Below, piece by piece: positions 1 to 7,453 of a stretch of 15,586 nucleotides of DNA. Within the stretch, counting starts at the first letter, position 1; each line of letters opens with the position of its first letter. The translations under genes and the position numbers were made by a program. The DNA lies in NCBI GenBank assembly GCA_040394475.1, contig JBEBSD010000111.1, forward strand, positions 1 through 15,586, in the 5' to 3' direction. The notes beneath the pieces were generated by a model, which was not told the DNA's origin, ran no database searches, and worked only from the letters and a program-made list of their open reading frames with translations. Origin of the DNA: JBEBSD01 sp040394475 (GTDB lineage: Bacteria; Bacteroidota; Bacteroidia; Cytophagales; Spirosomataceae).

Positions 1-74
1 TAACCTAGCCCGGGGTGAAGCCCCGGCCTCCGGGACAAAGGTTAAAAACGATTAATAGCCCCGAAGGGGTGAAA
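1..74. repeat. 74-bp palindromic intergenic repeat, copy 1
   Basis: First of two directly adjacent 74-base copies. Each copy holds two potential hairpins: a GC-rich one (CCGGGG, loop TGAAG, CCCCGG) near its left end and a smaller one (CCCC, GAA, GGGG) near its right end, joined by an A/T-rich linker. Both hairpins are followed by a GTGAA-like word. I recall similar GC-rich palindromes scattered between genes in Bacteroidota; that is memory, not a search result. The copy starts at the window edge, so the array may extend further left. Confidence 0.85.
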
Positions 75-148
75 TAACCTAGCCCGGGGTGAAGCCCCGG
101 CCTCCGGGACAAAGGTTAAAAACGATTAAAAACCCCGAAGGGGTGAAA
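75..148. repeat. 74-bp palindromic intergenic repeat, copy 2
   Basis: Direct tandem copy of bases 1-74 with only two substitutions that I can see (T56 to A130 and G58 to A132), both in the linker just before the CCCC-GAA-GGGG hairpin, so neither hairpin is disturbed. The array ends 49 bases before the wlbA-like start codon. It could act as a transcription attenuator or mRNA-end structure for a gene further left, but neither hairpin is followed by a T-run, so a classical terminator is not supported. Confidence 0.85.
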
Positions 149-197
149 TAGGATACATTACGGGCCGGGTTCGGAATCATATCAACCACATACCACA

Positions 198-1193
198 ATG
201 AAAAATTTTGCATTATTGGGCGCCGCCGGATACATCGCCCCCCGCCATTTAAAAGCTATTAAAGAAACCGGGAATAACCTGATTGCTGCCATGGATAAGT
301 TTGACAGCGTAGGGATTATGGATAGTTATTTTCCGCAATCCGATTTTTTTGTAGAATTTGAGCGATTCGACCGGCACCTCGAGCGGTTGAGCCGGGAACG
401 AGGAGTGCAATTGGATTATACCAGTATCTGTACCCCTAACTACTTGCACGATTCACATATACGGATGGCGCTGCGCAGGGGATCGCATGCGATTTGCGAA
501 AAGCCCCTTGTATTGAATCCCTGGAATGTGGATGCCTTAGCAGATATCGAGCGGGAAACCGGAAAAGAAGTGTATACGATCCTCCAGTTGCGCCTGCATC
601 CCAGCATTATTGCGCTTAAAGAGAAAATTGAGCAGGGGCCTGCCGATAAGATCTATGACATCGATCTCACGTATTTAACCTCCCGCGGGCATTGGTACTA
701 TACTTCCTGGAAGGGCGATGTTTCCAAATCCGGTGGTATCGCTTCCAATATCGGTGTACATTTTTACGATATGCTGACCTGGGTGTTTGGCGGAGTGAAA
801 GCAAGCAAAGTGCACCTCAACTCACACGACCGGGCAGCGGGTTACCTGGAGCTGGAAAGAGCCCGGGTACGGTGGTTCCTGTCGATCAATGCAGAAACCC
901 TACCGGCGGAAGTGAAGGAACGCGGCCAAACGACCTACCGGTCGATCACGGTAGATGGAGAGGAAATGGAATTCAGTAAAGGCTTTACCGATCTCCACAC
1001 AATGAGCTATCAGCACATTCTGTTCGGAGGGGGGTTCGGCCTGGAAGATGCCCGGACGTCTGTGGAGATCGTGCACGGTATTCGCAATGCGGAGATAGAA
1101 CCCATGCAGGGAGATTATCATCCGTTTGCGAAGCTTGAACAGGCCTTACACCCATTCGCGAAGAATCATTATGAAAGGGGGTTGGTTGGATAA
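198..1193 (+). CDS. wlbA: WlbA/WbpB-like UDP-GlcNAc-uronate 3-dehydrogenase (Gfo/Idh/MocA family)
   Basis: Predicted cytoplasmic NAD-dependent oxidoreductase, 331 residues, about full length for the family. The N-terminal Rossmann half begins with GAAGYIA (8-14), and the EKP motif is at 101-103, where K102 matches the conserved catalytic lysine position. The C-terminal half has the GGIASNIGVHFYD segment (179-191), with H188 in the position of the family's active-site histidine. The HWYYTSWKGD and SKGFTDLHTMSYQ segments are those I associate with WlbA/WbpB, which oxidises C3 of UDP-GlcNAc-uronate for 3-amination on the way to UDP-2,3-diacetamido uronic acids. The partner 6-dehydrogenase, 3-aminotransferase and acetyltransferase (WbpA/E/D types) are not next to it. 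It is the first gene after the 74-bp repeats and is more GC-rich than the genes that follow. No Shine-Dalgarno is visible. Substrate assignment is inferred from motifs only. Confidence 0.82.
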   Translation: MKNFALLGAAGYIAPRHLKAIKETGNNLIAAMDKFDSVGIMDSYFPQSDFFVEFERFDRHLERLSRERGVQLDYTSICTPNYLHDSHIRMALRRGSHAICEKPLVLNPWNVDALADIERETGKEVYTILQLRLHPSIIALKEKIEQGPADKIYDIDLTYLTSRGHWYYTSWKGDVSKSGGIASNIGVHFYDMLTWVFGGVKASKVHLNSHDRAAGYLELERARVRWFLSINAETLPAEVKERGQTTYRSITVDGEEMEFSKGFTDLHTMSYQHILFGGGFGLEDARTSVEIVHGIRNAEIEPMQGDYHPFAKLEQALHPFAKNHYERGLVG

Positions 1194-1382
1194 CAGGATA
1201 GGTTATAGTGCCTTTATGACGTGGCATCGTAGCATAGATCGGTGGGCTTAGTAGACTTCCATTGGCATGTTGCGGAAGATTTTGAACCGCTCAGCTTGTC
1301 GGAAGGTGCCAATACCTGGTGGTGCGGATAGGTTGCAAAGAGTAGGTAGTAATGGACAGTAATAGTATTCTGGATCGAAGTA

Positions 1383-2429
1383 ATGAACTATAAAAATAGA
1401 ATTATCTCCCCTTCTGCAACGTTATTAGAGGCGTTGAAGCAGATGGATGCCATTGATCGCAAGCTCTTGATCGTGTTGCAGGAGGAGGCGTTTATTGGCC
1501 TGTTAAGTGCAGGAGATATACAGCGTGCAATTATTGCGAACTACCCGATGGAGACAGAAGTTAGGGGCGTGCTTCGGCAAAATATTCGGGTCGGGAAGCC
1601 GGAGGATTCGATTGAGCAGATACGGGAAATTATGAAAGCATTTCGAATGGAGCTTTTTCCCGTGGTGAATAATGAGGGGAAGATTGAACGTTTATATATA
1701 TGGGAAGATGTTTTTCTGGGAGTAGAAAAGCGGCAGCAGGAACAGTTTAGTCTTCCGGTCGTTATCATGGCAGGCGGGTATGGAACCCGGTTACGCCCGC
1801 TAACCTATGTGTTGCCTAAACCGCTGATACCTATCGGGAAAATGACTATGCTTGAAGAGATATTTGAGCGTTTCGGAAGCCATGGGTGTTCGGATTTTTT
1901 TATCTCCGTTAATTACAAATCGGAATTAATAGAATTTTACTTAAAAAGCCAAAACCTTCCATTTAATTTGAACTTTTTTAAAGAGGAAAAGCCCTTGGGA
2001 ACTGCTGGGAGCCTTACTTTATTAAGGGATAGAATTAAGGATACCTTTTTTGTGAATAATTGTGACATCCTGATCGAAGATGATTATGCAGAAATGTTGA
2101 GATATCATAAAGAGCATCAGAATGAAATTACGTTGATAGCAGTTCTGAAAACGTATCCAATTCCATATGGAACCGTTGAGACTGGCGATAACGGTGTGCT
2201 TACCAGTCTGAAGGAGAAGCCGGAATTAACGTTCAAGATCAATAGCGGAATGTATCTGTTAGAACCTCATTTGTTAAATGAGATTCCAATAGATGAGTTT
2301 TTTCACATCACACACTTGATAGAAAAGGTGAAGGGACGTGGAGGAAATGTTGGTGTGTATCCGGTAAGCCAGGGATCATGGAAAGATATGGGCGATTGGG
2401 AAGAGTATTTAGGGTTGATTGGAAGATAG
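1383..2429 (+). CDS. Sugar-phosphate nucleotidyltransferase with N-terminal CBS pair (PtmE/HddC-like)
   Basis: Cytoplasmic enzyme of 348 residues expected to join a sugar 1-phosphate to an NTP, giving an NDP-sugar for the polymer. Residues about 1-115 form two CBS repeats (ISPSATLLEAL..., VGKPEDSIEQI...). Residues about 124-345 form an NTP_transferase domain with the GGYGTRLRPL nucleotide-binding signature at 131-140, PKP at 145-147, the PLGTAGSL loop at 204-211, NNCDIL at 225-230 (D228 likely metal ligand), and WKDMGDW at 333-339. The CBS-plus-transferase order is that of PtmE, a guanylyltransferase of the legionaminic acid pathway in Campylobacter, and of heptose guanylyltransferase-like proteins; the base and sugar used here cannot be read from sequence. 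The CBS pair suggests allosteric control by an adenine nucleotide. Its end abuts or slightly overlaps wzx, implying translational coupling. Confidence 0.85.
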   Translation: MNYKNRIISPSATLLEALKQMDAIDRKLLIVLQEEAFIGLLSAGDIQRAIIANYPMETEVRGVLRQNIRVGKPEDSIEQIREIMKAFRMELFPVVNNEGKIERLYIWEDVFLGVEKRQQEQFSLPVVIMAGGYGTRLRPLTYVLPKPLIPIGKMTMLEEIFERFGSHGCSDFFISVNYKSELIEFYLKSQNLPFNLNFFKEEKPLGTAGSLTLLRDRIKDTFFVNNCDILIEDDYAEMLRYHKEHQNEITLIAVLKTYPIPYGTVETGDNGVLTSLKEKPELTFKINSGMYLLEPHLLNEIPIDEFFHITHLIEKVKGRGGNVGVYPVSQGSWKDMGDWEEYLGLIGR

Positions 2430-2439
2430 GTTGAAAGAT

Positions 2440-3717
2440 ATGGTAGGAGTTGAAAGCTTAAAAACTAAGTATCTAAAAAATAAGTTTTCAAGGGACACCA
2501 TTTGGCTTATCATGGCGCAGCTGGTCCTAATGGCCTCCGGTTTAGGAGTTAATCTGATCATTGGAGGTCTAGGCGGGGCTGCGGACTTGGGTGTTTTCAA
2601 TCAATCCATGGCATACTATACGATACTGGCAACTCTTTTTGCTTTTGGATTAAATAATACCTTGATAAAAAAAATTGCTGAGGGTAATCGAAATGCCGAT
2701 GAAGAAAGCCAACTGTTTACGGCAAACATATTGACTGTGTTTGTACTATCTGCTTTATTCACTTGTGGTGCGATTTTTTTAGCCATTCAGTTTTCAGATT
2801 TTTTTAGTTCGAAGGAGCTGGCATCAGTGGTTTATATTCCATTTTTTGCACTGCCTTTTTTTAATGCCAATAAGAATTTTATGGCATATTATACAGGAAA
2901 ACGAAATCAAAAGCAGTTTTCGTTGGAACGTATAATTCGATGGGTAATTATTGGTTGCTTCGTTAGTTTCGTGTATTGGCGAGAGCTGGGTGTTACGGTT
3001 GCATTGTATGCATTTCTGGCGGCAGAAATCGTTTTATTTTTTCATAATTGTATAGGATTGGCCAAAGTGTTTAGATTCTCATTTAATATTAAGGATATTT
3101 ATGAGAATTTGAAATTTGGTATGAAAAGTTATGTGTCGGAGATCATTGCAGTTATAAACAGTTCTGTTGATTTGATTTTGATAGGATATTTTTTGAGTAG
3201 TTCGGAAGTAGGTGTGTATAGCTTTATCGCCTTTTTTGTAAAGACGCTGTATATTTTTCCTGGAATTTTAATGCAGAATGTTAATCCAATCATTTCAAAC
3301 TTATGGTTTAACAATCAAATTGACCTACTAAAGGAACGTTTGAGCGCTCTCAAAATAGTTAATGCAAAAATTATACTTTTGCAATTTCTTTTTTTATTAG
3401 TGTTTTACTGGCTAGTTATTATGCTTGTTAAACAAGAATTTATAGATAGCTATCCGTATTTTGTGATTTCAATAATTGGTGTATCCGTTTTTGCGTTAGT
3501 TTATTGGGGCGGATCAATGTTAATAATGGCTGGAAAGCTTAGGGAAAATATTCTCAGAACATTATTGAGTATTGTTATCTCCTTGTTGGTGACAGTTATC
3601 TTTAGCTATCATTGGCAATTGTTAGGTGCCTGTATAGCTGTTTCTTTAAACGGTCTTATATCTTTTTTAATGACAAAGGTGTTTATAAAAAAGGTTTTGA
3701 GAATCAATTTGATTTAA
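2440..3717 (+). CDS. wzx: Wzx-type polysaccharide flippase (MOP/MATE superfamily)
   Basis: Polytopic inner-membrane protein of 425 residues from the ATG at 2440. It is almost entirely hydrophobic segments with short basic loops, about 12 membrane spans by eye, and starts with a typical oligosaccharide flippase N-terminus (amphipathic stretch, then a span rich in small residues and Gly, then GVFNQSMAYYTILATLFAFGLN). The expected role is moving undecaprenyl-pyrophosphate-linked repeat units from the cytoplasmic to the periplasmic face. Its position between the nucleotidyltransferase and a Wzy-like gene fits this. The frame is open further upstream, with TTG codons at 2419 and 2431; 2419 would overlap the previous gene by 11 bases, but ATG at 2440 is the simpler choice. 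The gene is AT-rich relative to wlbA and wzi. Confidence 0.88.
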   Translation: MVGVESLKTKYLKNKFSRDTIWLIMAQLVLMASGLGVNLIIGGLGGAADLGVFNQSMAYYTILATLFAFGLNNTLIKKIAEGNRNADEESQLFTANILTVFVLSALFTCGAIFLAIQFSDFFSSKELASVVYIPFFALPFFNANKNFMAYYTGKRNQKQFSLERIIRWVIIGCFVSFVYWRELGVTVALYAFLAAEIVLFFHNCIGLAKVFRFSFNIKDIYENLKFGMKSYVSEIIAVINSSVDLILIGYFLSSSEVGVYSFIAFFVKTLYIFPGILMQNVNPIISNLWFNNQIDLLKERLSALKIVNAKIILLQFLFLLVFYWLVIMLVKQEFIDSYPYFVISIIGVSVFALVYWGGSMLIMAGKLRENILRTLLSIVISLLVTVIFSYHWQLLGACIAVSLNGLISFLMTKVFIKKVLRINLI

Positions 3718-3756
3718 TGAGATTAATTAACAAAAGTATTACTAAAAGAGAACATC

Positions 3757-5052
3757 ATGTTAGGTGATCTGACAAAAAGAAAAGATGGTAAGTTAGACTA
3801 TAGACTTTTTAACTTTATTTTCTTTTCAATTTTCGTAAATTATGTTGTTGAATCTCTATTGCTTCTTTACGAAGATAGGACATTTATTATTAGTTTTCAG
3901 GTCTTGTTTAACCTGGTATGTATAGTTATATTTTTTATAATTAAAGGAAGAATTTCCCGATCGGATACGTATAAGTATGTAATTTGGCTTCCGATATACT
4001 TTCTGTTTTTGGGTCTATTCAGTTCGAGTTTGCCAATTACATATAATTATCTGTTTAAGTTTATTATACCGTTTGTGTATTTTTTGATAGGATACAACTG
4101 TATGACGAATCCTATATTTCTATCAATATTTATTGCAAGAAGTTGGCTATTTATGGCCTATTTTTCAATATGGATAATCTTCGCAAACGTTACTCAAACA
4201 GGATTTTCTTTGTACCCGGGGGGTATTAAAATCGCTTATTTTTCACTCAACGCGTTATACGTTCCGGTTTTTGCTGCCATAATGAGCGTTTACAATTTTG
4301 GAAGTATTAAGAGTAAGATTTTGAAATTATTGAATGTTGTATTTGCTATTTCTACTATTTTGATAATAGTCCTGCTTATGAAGCGTACTCTTATTGTTTT
4401 AGTGATTTTGGCAGCTGTTCTTTTGATTTTCAGAAATTTCACTTTTAAAAATATTGTTAAATACAGCTTTATCTCTGTTGTGTTATTTGTATTCTTTTTT
4501 TCCTTCTTTGAAAGTTCTTTTTATCAGGCGATAGATACTCGGTCGTCGCGATTCAGCAGTGAATATGATATTACAGAGGAAGGGAGATTTATAGAAAATG
4601 AATATATCTTTCAGTTATTGAAAGACTCTCCCTTGAAAATGATTTTTGGTTCTGGGGAGGTGTTTAATGATGGTGACAGTTTGGCCGCAATGAGCCCATA
4701 TTATTATGTAAGAGATGCGCATAATTCCTATATTAGAATTTTTTGGAATGGAGGTATTGTTGGACTATTTTCGTTTCTATTGCTGTATTTGATTCAAATG
4801 AAATATTTGGTTAACGGCTATCGGCGGACTAAGTTTAGTTCTAAAGCTTTGGCTGATTGTTTTTTTTTCGGAATTGTTTTTGTTTTTTTAAGATTTGTAA
4901 ATGATTTTAGTTCGGGGATTACTTACCTTGGTTTTAATGCATACTCATATTTCTTTATTGCGGGTTTAATAAGAATTAGCACTTTCCGGTTTTTCAAACG
5001 AAGTGATAAACCATCAAAAGAGAAAGCTGATTATGAACCTGTTAAGTATTAG
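3757..5052 (+). CDS. wzy: Wzy-type O-antigen/capsule polymerase
   Basis: Integral membrane protein of 431 residues, with roughly 10-12 hydrophobic spans and one large hydrophilic loop at about 255-325. That loop carries the pattern of the O-antigen ligase/polymerase (Wzy_C) superfamily: EEGRFIENEYIFQLLKDSP (274-292), then FGSG (297-300) and the AHNSYIRIFWNGGIVG segment (321-336), with H322 as the conserved histidine. Expected role: joining flipped repeat units in the periplasm. Polymerase is preferred over the related ligase (WaaL) because the gene sits beside wzx in a biosynthesis operon. A purine-rich stretch AAAAGAGA lies about 7 bases before the ATG, one of the better ribosome-binding sites here. 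GC is very low (about 28% in two 60-base lines counted by hand), typical of exchanged polymerase genes. The C-terminal tail is charged and cytoplasmic. Confidence 0.85.
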   Translation: MLGDLTKRKDGKLDYRLFNFIFFSIFVNYVVESLLLLYEDRTFIISFQVLFNLVCIVIFFIIKGRISRSDTYKYVIWLPIYFLFLGLFSSSLPITYNYLFKFIIPFVYFLIGYNCMTNPIFLSIFIARSWLFMAYFSIWIIFANVTQTGFSLYPGGIKIAYFSLNALYVPVFAAIMSVYNFGSIKSKILKLLNVVFAISTILIIVLLMKRTLIVLVILAAVLLIFRNFTFKNIVKYSFISVVLFVFFFSFFESSFYQAIDTRSSRFSSEYDITEEGRFIENEYIFQLLKDSPLKMIFGSGEVFNDGDSLAAMSPYYYVRDAHNSYIRIFWNGGIVGLFSFLLLYLIQMKYLVNGYRRTKFSSKALADCFFFGIVFVFLRFVNDFSSGITYLGFNAYSYFFIAGLIRISTFRFFKRSDKPSKEKADYEPVKY

Positions 5053-5128
5053 GCGATATAATTGGGAAATAGGGTCTGACGAATCTGAATGAGTTTGTTT
5101 TGGAATGGTTTAATTTATTATACTGAGT

Positions 5129-6295
5129 TTGGGACCACGCGTTATTTTTATTGGACGAACAGCCTCTCCTTTCAGGACAACCAGAAGAGATCTGGATTGT
5201 GTCTTGTCAAAGTTGGTTGACGCTGGATATCATGTTGATATATTTGATATTAAGCTAGCAAAGCTTTTTCGGGTAAACACGGAAGAAATCGTCGATTTTA
5301 GTTTTGTTCCTAAGTGGATGTATTGGAGTCGGCTTTATTTGGTCTATAATTTTCTCTCGTTTTACTTTTTTTTGAAACGGTCTAAAGGTACATATGATGT
5401 AGTTCATGTATATTATATCAGAGAGGAGTACCTGATTCTATCTAATCATTTGAGAGCGCTTGGGACAAAATTGATTTTGCAGGTTTTTGGCAGTGATATT
5501 AATAGTCGTAATTTCATTAAGGATAAATTAACCAGGTTGTATGAAATAGCAGATCAAATTGTTGTGGCGAATGCGGAATTTGGCGACAAGCTCATGAATT
5601 TTTTGAAACTACCCTCAGTAAGGCCTAAAATCAAGAAATTACTTTTGCCGTTTGATCATTTTAACTTATACGACAATTTTGAATACGAGGATAAAAGACG
5701 CTTCAAACAACAATTGGGGATAGATTTAGACCGGTCAGTTGTTATTGTCGGTAGCAATGTCACTCAGAACGAGCAGCACGAAAAAATTATTGATGTAGTA
5801 GCAAACAATACTCTTTCTGAGCGCAGTCATATTATTTTCATGCTCACGACAAGGGTCTTAGCCAATGACCAGGAGCGGCTGGAGGAGCTGACGGTTTTAA
5901 TTAAAGAAAGGTTGGCGGGTTTCTCATTTGAGATTGTGTCAGGGTTTATTTCTTATGAAAAAATGAGAGATTATAGGATGGCGAGCGATATATTTTTGAA
6001 TTTTCGAAAGAATGATCAGCTGGCCTTGTCTATGTTGGAGAGTAATTTGGCTTATTGTGATGTGATAACTGCTGACTGGCTTCCTTATCATGAATATCGT
6101 AAAAACGTGGAAATCAGCATCGTCGAGGAGGTCGGGGCCGTTGTCGATGTTTTGATGAGACTGTATTTGGAGGATGAAAATCTTCGAATACAGCGTTTAA
6201 AATATAATCGCGACCAGGTGTATTTATTATATGGTTATCATAGCGTTATCGGGGAATGGCTGAGCTTATATTCGCGAGAACGGGTTTTTCTGTAG
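5129..6295 (+). CDS. Glycosyltransferase, GT4-like (GT-B fold)
   Basis: 388 residues; probably a cytoplasmic or membrane-associated transferase adding a sugar to the lipid-linked repeat unit. The N-terminal half has the usual GT-B opening (RVIFIGRTASPFRTTRRDLD at 4-23, then alternating strands and helices), a YDVVHVYYI segment (89-97), and QVFGSDINSRNFIKDKL (118-134) followed by ADQIVVANAEFGDKL, the standard layout of GT4 N-domains. The C-terminal half has VVIVGSN, SDIFLNF (286-292), and SMLESNLAYCDVITAD (301-316), aligned with the sugar-nucleotide-binding region where GT4 enzymes have an EAM-x-x-G-x-P-V-I-type segment; here it is degenerate. There is no ATG near the N-terminus: an in-frame stop lies at 5111-5113 and the first plausible start is TTG at 5129, giving MGPRVIFIG. 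Donor and acceptor sugars are unknown. Confidence 0.75.
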   Translation: MGPRVIFIGRTASPFRTTRRDLDCVLSKLVDAGYHVDIFDIKLAKLFRVNTEEIVDFSFVPKWMYWSRLYLVYNFLSFYFFLKRSKGTYDVVHVYYIREEYLILSNHLRALGTKLILQVFGSDINSRNFIKDKLTRLYEIADQIVVANAEFGDKLMNFLKLPSVRPKIKKLLLPFDHFNLYDNFEYEDKRRFKQQLGIDLDRSVVIVGSNVTQNEQHEKIIDVVANNTLSERSHIIFMLTTRVLANDQERLEELTVLIKERLAGFSFEIVSGFISYEKMRDYRMASDIFLNFRKNDQLALSMLESNLAYCDVITADWLPYHEYRKNVEISIVEEVGAVVDVLMRLYLEDENLRIQRLKYNRDQVYLLYGYHSVIGEWLSLYSRERVFL

Positions 6296-6351
6296 CTGGT
6301 TGATTTTAGTTAAAATTGTTAGTTGCGTTTGAGCGACGAATATTTATTTTT

Positions 6352-7449
6352 ATGAGAGTTCTATTTCACTTAGGCCATCCAGCACATTTTCATTTATTTA
6401 AGAATGTTATTCGGAATTTGAAAGACACAGAGGCGAAAGTTTTGGTGGTTATCAAAAAGAAGGATGTTTTGGAAGAGCTGTTGGCGACTACAGATTTTGA
6501 ATTTATCAATATATTGCCAGACGGTAGGAGGGACAATAAGTTAAGTGTTGCACTCGGACAATTGAAACAGGATTACCGGTTATTAAAGATCGCCCGAAAA
6601 TTCCGTCCGGATGTGCTGGCGGGGACCTCTGTTGCAATTTCTCATGTTGGTAGAATTTTAGGTATTCCTTCTATAAATTTGAACGAGGATGATGCGGAAA
6701 TAGTGCCTCTTTACGCGCGGTTGGCTTATCCTTGGGCATCGGCTATTATTGCCCCATACGTGTGTTCCGTTGGCAAGTGGGAATCCAAGAAGATCGGATA
6801 TCCGGGTTATCATGAATTGGCTTATTTGCACCCTAATCATTTTACGCCGTCTGCGGAAGTTGCTTCCCGTTATCTGAATGTTAACGAAAGGTATTTTGTA
6901 ATCAGGTTTGCTAAATTGACTGCACATCATGATGATGGTGTGAAAGGGATAAGTAACGCGATTGCAAAAAATGTTATTAAGCTGTTAGCTCCTCATGGCA
7001 AGGTATATATAACCAGTGAACGAAAATTGGAGGCAGGTTTGGAGGAATATCGTATGAATATTAATCCTATTGATATACATCATGTTATGGCCTTTGCTTC
7101 AATGTATATCGGGGATAGTCAGACGATGGCGGCAGAAGCAGGCGTATTAGGAGTGCCATTTATCAGGTTCAATGATTTTGTTGGCAGAATCGGCTATCTT
7201 AAGGAACTGGAGGAACGCTATCAGCTGGGATACGGTATTCTACCTGGAGATGAACCTAGATTATATCGAACTATTACACAGGTATTGGAATTACAGGATG
7301 CACGTTCTTTGTTTCAGCAGAGGCGTGATCTGATGTTATCAGAATCGATAGATTTGACCGCTTTTTTAACTTGGTTGATTCGTAATTATCCTGAAAGTGT
7401 GAGTAGTGTGAAAAGGGAAGACTTTAATTTGGAAACAAAATTTAGATAG
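6352..7449 (+). CDS. DUF354 family protein (GT-B/2-epimerase-like)
   Basis: 365 residues from ATG 6352. The frame extends up to a TTG at 6316, but the family's usual opening (MRVLFHLGHPAHFHLFKN) starts exactly at 6352, so I take that. Visible marks are HPAHFH at 9-14, a LAGTSVAISHVGRILGIPSI segment (about 89-108) and the C-terminal GDSQTMAAEAGVLGVPFIR segment (254-272), which matches the nucleotide-binding region of UDP-GlcNAc 2-epimerase and GT-B proteins. This is the DUF354 (PF04007) pattern. No function is firmly established to my knowledge; such genes commonly sit beside wecB-type epimerases in polysaccharide loci, as here, where only four bases separate the two genes. A glycosyltransferase role is a reasonable inference, an epimerase role is also possible. 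No Shine-Dalgarno is visible. Confidence 0.8.
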   Translation: MRVLFHLGHPAHFHLFKNVIRNLKDTEAKVLVVIKKKDVLEELLATTDFEFINILPDGRRDNKLSVALGQLKQDYRLLKIARKFRPDVLAGTSVAISHVGRILGIPSINLNEDDAEIVPLYARLAYPWASAIIAPYVCSVGKWESKKIGYPGYHELAYLHPNHFTPSAEVASRYLNVNERYFVIRFAKLTAHHDDGVKGISNAIAKNVIKLLAPHGKVYITSERKLEAGLEEYRMNINPIDIHHVMAFASMYIGDSQTMAAEAGVLGVPFIRFNDFVGRIGYLKELEERYQLGYGILPGDEPRLYRTITQVLELQDARSLFQQRRDLMLSESIDLTAFLTWLIRNYPESVSSVKREDFNLETKFR

Positions 7450-7453
7450 CTCT

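Noticed and set aside
1..148. Insertion sequence end or tRNA-like structure
   Set aside because: There is no transposase, no terminal inverted repeat with target duplication, and the hairpins do not form a cloverleaf.
985..1227. 80-codon open frame on the - strand opposite the end of wlbA
   Set aside because: It overlaps the conserved C-terminal part of the WlbA-like gene and looks like a shadow frame without domain features.
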